From contig OX485808.1 of the NCBI GenBank assembly GCA_950295325.1, forward strand, positions 4,900,501 to 4,964,500: DNA of 64,000 nt. Direction: 5' to 3'. Shown in pieces: positions 37,040 through 47,046 of this stretch. The DNA comes from Polytrichum commune (taxonomy: Eukaryota; Streptophyta; Polytrichopsida; Polytrichales; Polytrichaceae). Made by a program: the position numbers and the translations under genes. A model generated the notes under the pieces. The model was not told the DNA's origin. It searched no databases and worked only from the letters and a program-made list of their open reading frames with translations. Within the stretch, counting starts at the first letter, position 1. Each line of letters starts with the position of its first letter.

Positions 37040-37930
37040 GAAAATTGTAATACCCGCTAAGGGTTTACTCCTTAGAGGGATGGGAGTTAGGGTTCCCCGT
37101 AACCCTATTCCCGTTGCTGCCCTAATGACGTTGGCACCCTATTCGTGCGGTTGGGGGCCAATTCCCGAGGCCAACAAAACCCTAGCCGCCAAGCATTCTC
37201 CTCCTTTCTCTCTCTCTCCTCCCCAACCTTTCGCTCTGCGCCTCTTGTGGAAGCGCCGCCTCTCCTGAAGCGCCGCTTTCGCGAAGCACCGTGGCGATTC
37301 AGGGTGGCACTTTTGTTGACATTCTTTCTCCACCCTAGTTTTTCTTCTCCTTCCCTCCCTTCTCTTGCTGTAGCGGGAGATTGCACTTCTGCAATTTTAG
37401 AAGTTAGGAAATGTTGCAATATATAGGATTGTTGAAGTGTTTTCCAGATTGTTGAAGGGTTTTTCAACATTCTATGTGAGCTTTAGCCAGTGCTTGTGAG
37501 AGTTAGAAGTGCGGATGAGTGCTTGTGAGTGCATGTGAGTGCTTGTGAGTGCATGTGAGTGCTTGTGAGTGCTTGTCAGATTAGGAAGTTCTATAAGAGA
37601 TACAAAAGTGATACAAAAGTGATTTCAAAGATTTAGTTATTGTTTTGAAAGATTCAGTTGTTGTTTTAAGAGACTCAGTTGTTATTATGAGAGATTCAGT
37701 TGTTGTTTGAGAGTTACAATTGTTGTTTGAGTGATTCAGAAGAGACTCAGGAGTTGTGTGAGAGATTGTGGGGTTATTGAGAGATTCAAGAAAGGTTTGA
37801 AATCTCTGGTAGTTGTTTGTGAGTTTTAGCGTGTCTGCGAATAGGATTTCACTGATTTTGTCTTAGTCGAAGAAGAGCACTTGTTCAAAAGCAACCATCT
37901 GCAACGACTACAACAGCAAGTGTCAGCAAA
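37040..37930 (+). promoter_or_regulatory. Putative promoter / 5' leader of the large cassette A gene
   Basis: A CT-rich, GC-richer block (37195-37370), a 10-bp tandem repeat (GTGAGTGCTT/GTGAGTGCAT, 37505-37570) and GATTCAGTTGTTGTTT repeats (37640-37740) precede a good donor-like AAAG/GTATTG at about 37930. The next acceptor, TTGTCGTGCAG at 38504, is directly before the ATG at 38505. This suggests a 5' untranslated exon and a leader intron holding the 32-bp-period palindrome array. Inferred only; no transcript evidence. Confidence 0.35.
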
Positions 37931-38049
37931 GGTATTGTTTTTTAAGAGGTTCAAATATGTGTTTCTTAATTGACAGTGTTGTAGCATACACAATGCATAA
38001 GCATTGTATATGCTACATGCCAAGTTTAAAAAACAATATTAAAATAAAC

Positions 38050-38295
38050 AGTTTTGGGAGACGACCCAAACACAACCTCATGTTTGGGTCGAGCGACCCA
38101 AACTCAGCCTCAAGTTTGGGTTGAGCGACCCAAACTCAGCCTCAAGTTTGGGTTGAGCGACCCAAACCTAGCATCTTGTTTTGGCCGGTCGACCTAAACA
38201 CAACCTCATGTTTGGGTCGAGCAACCCAAACCTAGCATCTTGTTTGGGTCGGTCGACCCAAACCCAACCTCATGTTTGGGTCGAGCGACCCAAAC
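38050..38295. repeat. 32-bp-period palindrome array
   Basis: Eight palindromes of the GTTTGGGTCGA family; seven start at 38082, 38114, 38146, 38178, 38210, 38242 and 38274 (exactly 32 bp apart), preceded by a partial one near 38051. Each unit is one 22-bp palindrome plus a 10-bp linker (such as TCAGCCTCAA). Centres vary (CGAGCG, TGAGCG, CGGTCG). A further single copy lies at 38457-38478 in the putative leader intron. The period is half of the 63-bp period at 34305-34642. Confidence 0.95.
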
Positions 38296-38504
38296 TTAAC
38301 CTCATTTTTATAAACGTATCAGGACATCAATGATGATAAAGACGATATAAAGTGCAGATCCACCTACAAATAACAAAGTACCATATTACCTTACAAATGA
38401 CTATTATATCACAATATACAATCCATGAAAAATATGCGTTTGTTCAATCTGGAGAAGTTTGGGTCGAACGACCGAAACTAACATTCTTTCTTCTTGTCGT
38501 GCAG

Positions 38505-39830
38505 ATGGCCACAAAGAAAAGACCTGGAGAAAGGTGGTTCATGCTTGCGCCAGACATGTTATGGCAAGAACACGAAACACCACAAGATGACTCCTATGTC
38601 CCTAAGGACGGGCTTGTCCTAGCCTGGTCTATTCAAGTGGTGAAAGCATCACTTTATAAAATGATATTTGTTGTGAAAGTTGGGACCGTAGAGAAGCATA
38701 CATGGGCCACTCTTACGGGGTGGGAGGTGGCATCGGTTCAAGCTCTTGGAGACTACGTGGATGTCGTCCTCGAGAACACCGCTATGCAGAACACCCATAT
38801 GTTCATGCACCAGTTCTCCGAACCCTTTGACGCTATATATGCAAAGGAGACGTGTGTGGATCCAGACGTCATCAAACCGGAGTCAATATTCATCGACGGA
38901 AGTATATCGAACACAAAGGTGTCGAGCCGGTTTACAAAACTGAAACATGCGATCAGCGTGCTGAACAAGACCCTGCAAACCAAGTCCAAATCTCAGCAAC
39001 CAGTGAGGCGGAAAACACCAGCTGAGGAAGGTGCAGGGTCGTCAAGGCCCCAATCGGTGAGGAAGCCGCGACCAGTACCGGCTGACTCAAGACGAACCAC
39101 TCCCTCTGAGACACCGGCGGATAGCGAAACTCCTACGCCCTCAGGGAGCCGGCAAACAACTCCGTCCAAGAGGGCCAGAGAGTCATTTGTGATGACTGAC
39201 GAGCCAGTCTCTCCTGAGTTGCGTATGCCGAAGCCCGGCCAGGAAGTGGATGCAGGGGAGATCCAAAAAATCGTGAACAATTTCACGACAAAATGCTCCC
39301 ATTGTTTTTTCATGGGCAGGGATTTCAAGTTCGACGTGAACATCAGCCAGTGCCATCTAGCGCCACCAAAAAAGTGTGTCCGGGCAAAAAAAGACGCCTA
39401 CATCGACTGGATAATTGCACAGATCGTTAGCGAGCAATTCAAAGACGACAGGCAAACGATTGTAGTGATGCCACAAGGACAGAAGAAAATGCCCACACCT
39501 GAGATGTGGCCGACAATTCAGAAAGGGGATTTCTGGCTGATAGACGGCCAGTACAACGTGGAGATGTCGAAGAAAATCCAACTGATGACTGAGTGGGACG
39601 ATCCCAACCATCAGAAGGAGAAGTTGAAGGTGTGGAAGGCATTGGTGGTGTGGTCTGACGATGAGACCCGACTGAGCGACATCTCCCGTTATTTCAACAT
39701 GGGGAATAAGAAAAGGGCCTACCAAGCTTCCTGGATAAGGAATATCATGGCCTCGCGGGAGGTGTGGGAGTTCTATGGTAGGCCTCCCAAGGAGAGGGAG
39801 AATGCGAAGGACAAAAATCCAAAGTGGGAG
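38505..39830 (+). CDS. Large cassette A gene, exon with ParB-like segment
   Basis: A 442-codon exon from ATG 38505 (directly after a TGCAG acceptor) to a GAG/GTGAGT donor at 39830. Residues about 185-275 are Ser/Pro/Thr/Arg-rich and probably disordered. Around residues 325-375 lies G-D-F-W-L-I-D-G-Q-Y-N-V, which resembles the I-D-G-x-H/R-R motif of ParB/sulfiredoxin-fold domains, followed by a Trp-rich stretch (W-K-A-L-V-V-W-S). ParB-like domains fused to or next to DNA methyltransferases are known in prokaryotic mobile elements. The N-terminal 180 residues are unrecognised. The frame itself is intact, but downstream exons carry stops, so the gene may be dead. The ParB reading is weak. Confidence 0.55.
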
Positions 39831-40063
39831 GTGAGTATTGTGAGGGCCTTCCATTTGTGGTTTGGGTCGTTCGACCCAAACTCTTGTTGCAGTCCTGTTA
39901 GTTTGGTTTGGGTCGATCGATCCAAACTAGTATTGTAGCCTTGCTTTTTTGGGTTTGGGTCGATCGACCCAAACTCTTGTTGAAGTTCTTGTTCATGATA
40001 TTGCTTGAGGACCAAATGTACATATCTAACAAACATTCCAATGTTTGTTTTGTTCACATGCAG
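39831..40063 (+). other. Intron packed with three palindromes
   Basis: GT-AG intron of 233 bp, phase 0 (donor GTGAGT, acceptor TTCACATGCAG). It contains the 22-bp palindromes at 39860, 39906 and 39953, whose centres are CGTTCG, CGATCG and CGATCG. Reading frames that span the junctions agree on both sides, which supports the intron. Confidence 0.75.
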
Positions 40064-41395
40064 GACTTTAAATACCAAATGATAAATAAATTCTCCTCTA
40101 TTGATAATGCTAGTCACAAACAGAAGAAATACAACGAGCTGAGAGGGGAGATTTATTTAATTACAGCATCCGACTCCGTTTGGGCGAAGTGGAAGAGTGT
40201 GTTTGAAAAGCATGAGACGGGGGAGCTCATCGACCCAGACACATGAATGTACTTCAACCAAACCGCGCGCTTCAAACAAATGAAGCCGCTCGTGAGAGAG
40301 TTCTTTAGAACTCTTCAAGGGCTTTCAGAGGCGGAGGTGGAGAAGGCGGCGTCGCACATCCTGCACGTGGAGCCCACGGCGAAGAGGTGCTGGGTGCATC
40401 CGAAGATTGTCTTCCTAAAGCCCAAATCCTTCGTTCCTTCATGCTACACCATGAAGGAATGGACGGAGATTAGGAAGAAGAGGACGATTATCGTGCATGA
40501 GCTGCATAAATTGGTTCCGGAGAAGAACATTTTCGTGGATGGCGAGGTCCATGTGGAAAACTGGAGAGCATTCAAATCTGAATACAAGTTTACCAGTGCC
40601 TCCATAGCTGCTTTCGTAAGGGAGGCGAGAGAAGACTTCTTGCGGTCCAAGTTCGTGAAGGGTGGAAAGAACCGGGCGCTTCCGGATCACTCAGCGCGTG
40701 CGTTCTCCAACTTCATCAAGGAGAAAAAGATTGTCCACTTTGAGGGGGACGCTTACTTCAACCTTGTCACCTTCGAGCCTCTGAAAATTTAGGGCTGGCC
40801 AAGTCAAGACGCCAGAATGGCAATAAGGACGAAAGCAAGGGACCGCTTTCCTTTTGGAATGATTGATTTCAGGAACATTCCTGGAAGCTCATTTGAGGGC
40901 ACGATGAGCACCCTCTTCTACGACCCCTTCCTATCCAAGTTCGTCGATTATGCGAGCCCTAAGTTCAGGGAGGTAGATATCTGGCTTTGGATAGTCGAGG
41001 ATAGGAGGGCGGAGCAGGTGTATGACCTTGTGCGGAAGTTGCAGCCGGAGTATGCTGTCTCCAAGTCTCACTACATCGCCTCACCGGCGGAGGGGGCTTA
41101 TACGACGTTGAGGGACAAGAAGACCAAGTTCGTCAACGTCTTGTGTTTGTACTTTGTGTACAAAGCGGAGTTGCTGAAGGTGCCGAACCACCCTATATCC
41201 CGGATGGATAAACTCTTCCAAGTCCCGGAAGGGTTGGGTGCCAGCAAGTGCCTCTACGACGAGGCGAAGTATGCGAACTATCCTGCAGATGAGCTGCGGA
41301 TGGAATTTTACGTGAGAATGATGAGGACGCTGACGAGGAGAGGAGACTGCATCTTCAACGTCTTCGGGGGCTCGAAACCCATCTACGCAGCCATG
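40064..41395 (+). pseudogene. Large cassette A gene, exon with possible methyltransferase fold
   Basis: A 1332-bp, phase-0 exon broken by two in-frame stops, TGA at 40244 and TAG at 40790, with protein-like sequence in the same frame on both sides. After the second stop a Y-D-P-F motif (40919-40930) and, near the end, R-R-G-D-x-I-F-N-V-F-G-G-S-K-P-I-Y-A-A (about 41340-41390) recall motifs IV (DPPF) and I (D-x-F-x-G-S-G-T) of amino-methyltransferases in the order used by the beta class. The catalytic residues are altered, so it is at best a degenerate or non-catalytic fold. Both stops lie where a C-to-T change in a CG or CHG context would create them. The 5' half of the exon is unrecognised. 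Confidence 0.5.
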
Positions 41396-41516
41396 GTAAG
41401 TGTCCATCACATAGCTCGTGCGCAGTTTGGGTCGATCGACCCAAACTATATATTATTTTTGGTCTTATTTATGTCCCTCGCCTAATTCTAATTTCCATAT
41501 AAATTGGATTGTATAG
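41396..41516 (+). other. Intron with one palindrome
   Basis: GT-AG, phase 0, 121 bp (GTAAGT donor, TTGTATAG acceptor). The palindrome at 41425-41446 has the CGATCG centre. The flanking frames run smoothly into each other. Confidence 0.8.
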
Positions 41517-42997
41517 ATGTTGGGGTTGAACATCTACTCATACATAGAGGATGGCGATTTGCAATTTTACAAGACGCAGAAATCGCTGGCGAGGGAGATG
41601 GACATCCTCGATTGGATCCTGGGTAGCTACGTAGACGAGGTTGTTCAGGGGGGTGAAAACTCTCTTGATAGGGCGAGGCGGATCAACCCGGAGGAAATGG
41701 CCACGAGGGCCACAACCCAAGTACCCGAACCTCTTGTCGGGTTGCATCCGGGCAATCCGTCCCGCACAGCAGGTGGAGAGGTGGAGGAGGTGGATGAAGA
41801 AGAGGAACACGGAGAAGAGGAAAAGGAAGGCGATGTGGAGGAAGGGGCAACGGGCTTCACGCAAGAATCCGAAGCCCCTCAACGGAAGAAGGCCATGCGG
41901 GTGGCAACCCCTCAGAGCAAGTTGGTGCCCGTCCTGACGGTGGATGATGCGAGGGACATGTTCTTCAGAGACGCGACTGCCACGTTCAGGGAGAGGAGGA
42001 GGTTGAAGGGAAGAAGCTCTATGGCGACTACGCAGTGGAGGAGACCATCGTCATAAGCAGCGAGGACGACGACGACATTGAGCTCGCCAAACGGCTCAGA
42101 TCGGATCCCCCCTCCTCGACAGCGTTCGCTGGCATGGTTAGGGTGAAGCCCGAGGTCCTGACTGTGGAGGAGGCGAACGAGAAGATGGGGAGGGACAAGG
42201 AGCAGCGAATCCGCCTGCAGAAGGCTGCCGCGGAAGAACCCTCAATGCGGAACGAGGTCGCAGAGCTGAGGGCTCTCCTGTTGGAGCAGGAGCGTCAGAG
42301 GGCGATGGCCCAACCTCCGTCCCACGCAGACTTGATATCACAAGTGATACAAGGAATGTGGGCGCAAGGATTGGTGGTGGCTCCGTCTAGCTCGTTTCCG
42401 CACTTGCCCCCCGGCTTCCCAGCGCAGAACATCCCTCAGCACCCAGTGTCGCAGGGGTCATTCAGCTTCCAGCACATGCGGCCGCACCATGTTCCGTACG
42501 CCCCGATCCAGCAAGTAGACGATCCCACCATCTGGCGCGTCCCAGGAGCCTCCTCCCCTTTGGGCCCTCCACCACTTCGGCCCCCCATAGCCATGCCACC
42601 CCCTCACCAACAGGACGACCCTATGATGTTTGGGTCGACCGACCCAAACCCAACATCCACTGTAGGTCCCCAAGGCACCTCTCCCGATGCGGGGCAGTTT
42701 GGGTCGGGCGACCCAAACCTCGGTGCATATCAGTCTTCCCTTGACCAACATGGGTGTCAAATAAACACGGCCATGTTAGATGTTGAAGGCCTGCAAGGGC
42801 CTGGTGATACCTCTACTCCCAACCAAATCGATGAACCTATGCATGATGCACATGCGGAGATTGGTTTAGGACAAGGGCCTGATGCTGAACCTTTGCAGGA
42901 GAAGGTTACTGACGTCGTCGGAGAAGGCGGTGGCGAGAGAGGCAGGGCAACGGGGACGGTGGAGGCTTCCACATCGTCGAGACATGACCAGGGCGAG
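41517..42997 (+). pseudogene. Large cassette A gene, acidic and coiled-coil-like tail exon
   Basis: Begins with M-L-G-L-N-I-Y-S-Y-I-E-D, continuing the methyltransferase-like core, then a Glu-rich stretch (41770-41860). A one-base frameshift between about 41985 and 42010, inside a GAGGAGGAGG run, moves the frame; beyond it comes an acidic S-S-E-D-D-D-D-I-E segment, a short heptad-like helix (42170-42310) and a Pro/Gln/His-rich tail. Two palindromes (42628-42649 and 42697-42718) lie inside this coding frame and encode F-G-S-T-D-P-N-P and F-G-S-G-D-P-N-L. The exon ends at a GAG/GTAATA donor (42998). The frameshift could be a sequencing error. Confidence 0.5.
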
Positions 42998-43018
42998 GTA
43001 ATACACTGAGCCCTCCCA

Positions 43019-43040
43019 ATTTGGGTCGACCGACCCAAAC
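43019..43040. repeat. Single palindrome in an intron
   Basis: Same half-site family (TTTGGGTCGA with CGACCG centre), placed a few bases after the inferred donor at 42998. Confidence 0.9.
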
Positions 43041-43481
43041 TTCTTGGGTCATTGTCTTGTTGGCCTGGTCGTGTCCCCCTTGCTAGGAGGAAATGCACAC
43101 CCCCTCCCCCTCTCATGCTCAACACTTGCCCCCCCTCCCCCCAACGTGCCCCCCGCGATCCTTTTCGTCTCACCTGCACTCGACTACGCTCGACCTTGGC
43201 GGCGCGCAACCAATTTTGTAGATGTAGAATTAGGATAGTGTGAATGCCCTCGTTCACCGCCCCCCCCCCATCAAATTGTACATAGAGATTTGTAAAAATA
43301 AAATTATTTTTTTTGGCGCCCATATGTTAGCATCCGTGTCCCAATGTATGTTGTTCCCCTTGTATGTTTTTGTTGCCACCAATGGTCCAATTCTTCTTGT
43401 GTTTGCACAAAATTTCCGTTCTGCTTGAATTAAACATAGCATAACATAGTCCTCGCCGCCTTCTCTCGCTCGTCGCCGCAG

Positions 43482-44295
43482 GGGTCGGAGCATAGCGTCG
43501 CGGCTCCCCACCGGTCCTCCCCGAGGAGCGTGGAGGACAGCGTGGTGGTCCCCCCCGATTTTGCCCTCGCCACCTTCGCCTCCCAAGACCCGATTCCTGG
43601 TGCTAGACCTCAACGGGGTCCTTGTCCAGTGCGTGCATTGTCCGAGGGTCCCCACGGTACCTTTCTGCAAGCCCGAGGACGCCAACTACGATGGACCCCC
43701 CGTGTACATCAAAAGCAAGCTAGTGTACCTCCGCCCGTGGCTTCGGCGCTTCCTGCAGGTCGCCCTATCCAAATGGTGGGTGATCGTGTGGAGCTCCATG
43801 AAGTCCGAAACCACCCAGGCCGTCGTGGAGTTCATCTTCAAGGGATTCCAACCCCCGTGCTTGGTCCTAGGACAGGATTCTTGTAGAATGTTATACACCC
43901 CCGAGGGCAAGGTTGTGAAAAAGCCCAACAACCCCGCCGTAAACCAATTTCTTAAGGTCTTGAAGCCAGTCGTATGGGACCAGCGTCCGACCATGGTCGG
44001 CTGTCCCTACGACGTTCGCCCCACCCGTGACAACACGTTGATGGTGGACGACAGCGCTTCCAAAAACATTTTGAACCCGACCTCGAACTTCATAGTTTGC
44101 CCCACGTGGACGGTCGAGAAGGTCCGAGACCGCTTTTTGTTAGACCTACTTAAGTACATTCAAACGCTCGTGGGGAGCGGACTACCCGTGCCCCGGTTCC
44201 TTAGTTGTAATCCGATAGGCGAAAGATACATGGATCCGAAGGACTATATGTACAGAGAGTTGTACGCTCACGCGAAATATAATAAACTCATTTGA
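43482..44295 (+). CDS. FCP1-like HAD phosphatase domain (cassette A)
   Basis: After a C-T-rich tract and CGCCGCAG acceptor, the frame at 43482 starts with a Ser/Pro-rich stretch. The phosphatase frame from about 43555 carries F-L-V-L-D-L-N-G-V (HAD motif I, with the second Asp replaced by Asn), V-W-S-S-M-K (motif II region) and L-M-V-D-D-S-A (motif IV), ending at TGA 44293. Plant FCP1-like proteins with D-L-N-G are a known group; with the general-acid Asp missing, catalysis may be altered. The two frames differ by one base across a C7 run near 43550, so the upstream exon and phosphatase may be one gene with a homopolymer frameshift, or the phosphatase may have its own start. The domain also occurs in cassette B. 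Confidence 0.7.
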
Positions 44296-44421
44296 GATAC
44301 TACATGGTGTGCCATTGTGTGTGATATATTATGCCTCAATTGTATATCGATTTTCACATGCTCCCCCCTCCCCCCCTCCCCCCCTCCCCTTGGGTTTTGT
44401 TTGTTTTAATTTTGCCATCAG

Positions 44422-45214
44422 CGTTTGGAGCCCTCGATTGAGATCGTCAGCGAATCAAACTTGGGGAGCTTCTTCTACGAGACCGTCTACGATGCCGCGT
44501 CCACCATCGACTACTCCAAGGAGCCTATTGACGCCGGTGTCGTCGATAGCCCCCCAACCAAGCAAATCTTCCGGCGATCTCCGTCCCCGTCGCCGCTCAA
44601 GGGCATAAATCGCAAATGCGTCCGGACATCCCCTTCTCAGCCCGGCGGCAGTATTACACCTCAACGGCGGCTACGGATGGACACTTGGCCAACGAAGAGT
44701 GGAACCCTTCCTATTCCTTTGCGGGACGCATTGCCCCTCCTCGCCAACTACGACGGGAATGCCCCCGGTGACAAGGTGAACCCCCCCCCCCCCGAAAAAA
44801 ACATGGTTAACCGCGCATTACAATCATCCCGCACTTAAAAAATGAACGTGTGACACGTTTGGGTCTTCCTCCCTAAACTAACACGTGTGTTCTTGCATTC
44901 ACGCGTTGCAGGTTGCTCCCACCCGTAAACCTATGCAGGCTAGTGTGTCCGTCGAGTTGGAGCGTTTCTACTCCATGACCAGAAATGCAAGACAGTCCAC
45001 TTCATCATATTCAAATTCTTCGTCGTATAATTCGGGCGGCCGACGGAATCCAAAATGTGTTATTGATGGCGGTCACCCCAAGAATGGCTATAGTCGCGGG
45101 GCGGAGATTTTCAGGAATGTTGAAGCAATGCGAGCAAAAGAAGCCGCAACAAAAGAAAAAGAGACAAAAGAAAAAATTGCAAAAGACAAAGAGGCAGTCT
45201 CCGAGGCTAGATAG
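44422..45214 (+). CDS. Downstream exons of cassette A phosphatase locus
   Basis: Two phase-0 exons, 44422-44775 and 44912-45214, joined by a GT-AG intron (GTGAAC donor, GCGTTGCAG acceptor). They encode a Ser/Pro-rich segment and a C-terminal Lys/Glu-rich helix ending at TAG 45214. There is no start codon at the head of 44422, and a strong pyrimidine tract and CATCAG acceptor precede it, so these exons are continued from something upstream; the joining donor in or after the phosphatase exon was not found. No family is recognised. Cassette B has the same arrangement, with unnamed exons right after its phosphatase. Confidence 0.5.
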
Positions 45215-45379
45215 GCCATAGTAGGCGTAGGGTTTTGGGGGCATAGGCAACATCATTTTGGGTCGCACTATCCAATGGATGTGTGGTGTTAGCATGCTAT
45301 GCATTTTACATGCCATAATTTGTAGTTTTTTTTGCAATAATATAAGTGTCACATGATTTCCCCTTCAATATGGTCTAAG

Positions 45380-45590
45380 GTTTGGATTGCCCTACCTAAA
45401 CCATCGCAAATATGAGTTTGGAATATTTTGTATGTTATATTATATTGGTTCACATATTTCCCCTTCAATATGATCTATGGTTTGGATTGCCCTACGTAAA
45501 CCATATTCATACAAGTTTTTGTGCGATAATATGAATGTTTTAAGATTCCCCCTTCAACTTGGCCTAAGGTTTGGATTGCCCACCCTAAAC
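45380..45590. repeat. Three decayed palindromes
   Basis: GTTTGGATTGCCC with facing TAAAC occurs at 45380, 45480 and 45569, each surrounded by CCCCTTCAA-type repeats about 90-100 bp apart. They look like diverged members of the GTTTGGGTCGA family and mark the last trace of cassette A on the right. Confidence 0.6.
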
Positions 45591-45922
45591 AATCCCAAAT
45601 ATGAGTTATTAATGGGGTTCTTGTTCTAAACACCTGCTTCAAAGTGTTCGCATCTTACAACTTTCTCCAATATGTGTTCCATTTATCCTTGTTCTTATTT
45701 CTGTGAATGTCTCAAAATGCCCAAAAAGTCTCAATTTAACGAATATAGTGTTATATGACACTAAGTATAATATTTAGTGTATTTGGCTCCTTAAGAAAGT
45801 AATCCGGCTCATCATAAGGCCCATGTCAGTGTTCGCCCATATCCCACCTCACCTTGGTGGCAAGTACCAACCCTTGCCCACATCACATAGGAATATTGAG
45901 GCCCTTGGATAGGCCTTGGTGG

Positions 45923-46114
45923 TATTGGAAGATAGTGTTAGGTTGCATCGGTGACATTGTCCCATATGGGTTGTCTACGCTGGTCCTAACCCATACATAT
46001 AAATAAAGGCATAAGGGAAGGAACTAATCACTCTCTCCATTGTATGCAATCCTTGTGTGTTGTGTTCTACCTTTCTACGCTGATGTCTTTGCTTTCTCCT
46101 CTCATTTCCCAATA
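45923..46114 (+). mobile_element. 5' LTR of the copia element
   Basis: 192 bp; TATTGG start, CCAATA end; a TATA-like TATAAATAA at 45998-46006 is the probable promoter. Confidence 0.95.
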
Positions 46115-46127
46115 GGTTATGGGCCCA
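46115..46127 (+). other. Unusual primer binding site
   Basis: GGTTATGGGCCCA follows the LTR directly. It does not match the common TGGTATCAGAGC. It resembles, with one mismatch, the complement of the anticodon stem-loop of initiator tRNA-Met (a GGTTATGAGCCCA-type sequence), which would mean priming by an internal tRNA fragment as described for Drosophila copia. Inference from memory of the tRNA sequence. Confidence 0.55.
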
Positions 46128-46368
46128 CTTTGCTTTAGAGCTTAGAGATCAACTTAGGAGGAGGTAGGAGAGAGCCGGATCTGATCGGAGGCGATTTGGA
46201 GGTGTTTCAAGCTTTTGGTGGAGTTTTGGAGTTTTGGAGCACTTTTGGAGCGCCTTGGAGCATTCTTGGACACTTGGACCAGCGTGGAGGACACCTTAGG
46301 TTGAGGTTCATTGTATCTTGAGTGTTTACGTGAGATCGATTCGCATTTTGAGGGTTTGAGGTGATTAG

Positions 46369-46930
46369 AGTTCCAAAAGGCTTAGTTGTGGCTTTTTGAT
46401 GGTTATATAGTTATTAAGCTTAGTTTTGGAGTAGAAAGGTGCTGACTTGAGAGATCCATCCATTCTATGCTTACTTTGAGGTGTTTTGAGTTCCAAAAGG
46501 CTTAGTTGTGGCTTTTTGATGGTTATGTAGTTATTAAGCTTAGTTTTGGAGTGGAAAGGTGCTGACTTGAGAGATCCATCCATTCTATGCTTAATTTGAG
46601 GTGTTTTGAGTTCCAAAAGGCTTAGTTGTGGTTTTTTGATGGTTATGTAGTTATTTGGCTTAGTTTTGGAGTGGGAAGGTGCTGACTTGAGAGATCCATC
46701 CATTCAACACTAACTTTAAGGTGTTTTGAGTTCCAAAAGGCTTAGTTGTGGTTTTTTGATGGTTATGTAGTTATTTGGCTTAGTTTTAGAGTGGAAAGGT
46801 GCTGACTTGAGAGATCCATCCATTCAAAACTAACTTTGAGGTGTTTTGAGTTCCAAAAGGCTTAGTTTTGGCTTTTTGATGGTTATATAGTTATTTGGCT
46901 TAGTTTTGGAGTGGAAAGGTACTGACTTGA
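46369..46930 (+). repeat. 120-bp tandem repeat in the copia leader
   Basis: Units starting GAGTTCCAAAAGGCTTAG recur at 46369, 46489, 46609, 46729 and 46849, exactly 120 bp apart; the last is partial. They lie between the primer site and gag. The minus-strand frame here is only a by-product of a period divisible by three. Confidence 0.95.
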
Positions 46931-47046
46931 GTGTGTGAGAACCTTGAATTAATTCCAAAGTTTAAAATCAAATTCTAAATTTTTTCGAGGGTTTTTTAGC
47001 CCTCGTGGTACATTAAGTGAGTGGGAGCTTGCATTTGAGTTGCAAA

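Noticed and set aside
38050-38295. CRISPR-like regular repeats
   Set aside because: The 10-bp linkers are themselves repeated, the repeats are palindromes, and this is a plant nuclear sequence; it is a tandem array.
39357-39854. Minus-strand 165-codon frame
   Set aside because: Antisense to the ParB-like exon, no similarity, no independent support.
46365-46703. Repetitive minus-strand frame of 112 codons
   Set aside because: By-product of the 120-bp tandem repeat in the copia leader.
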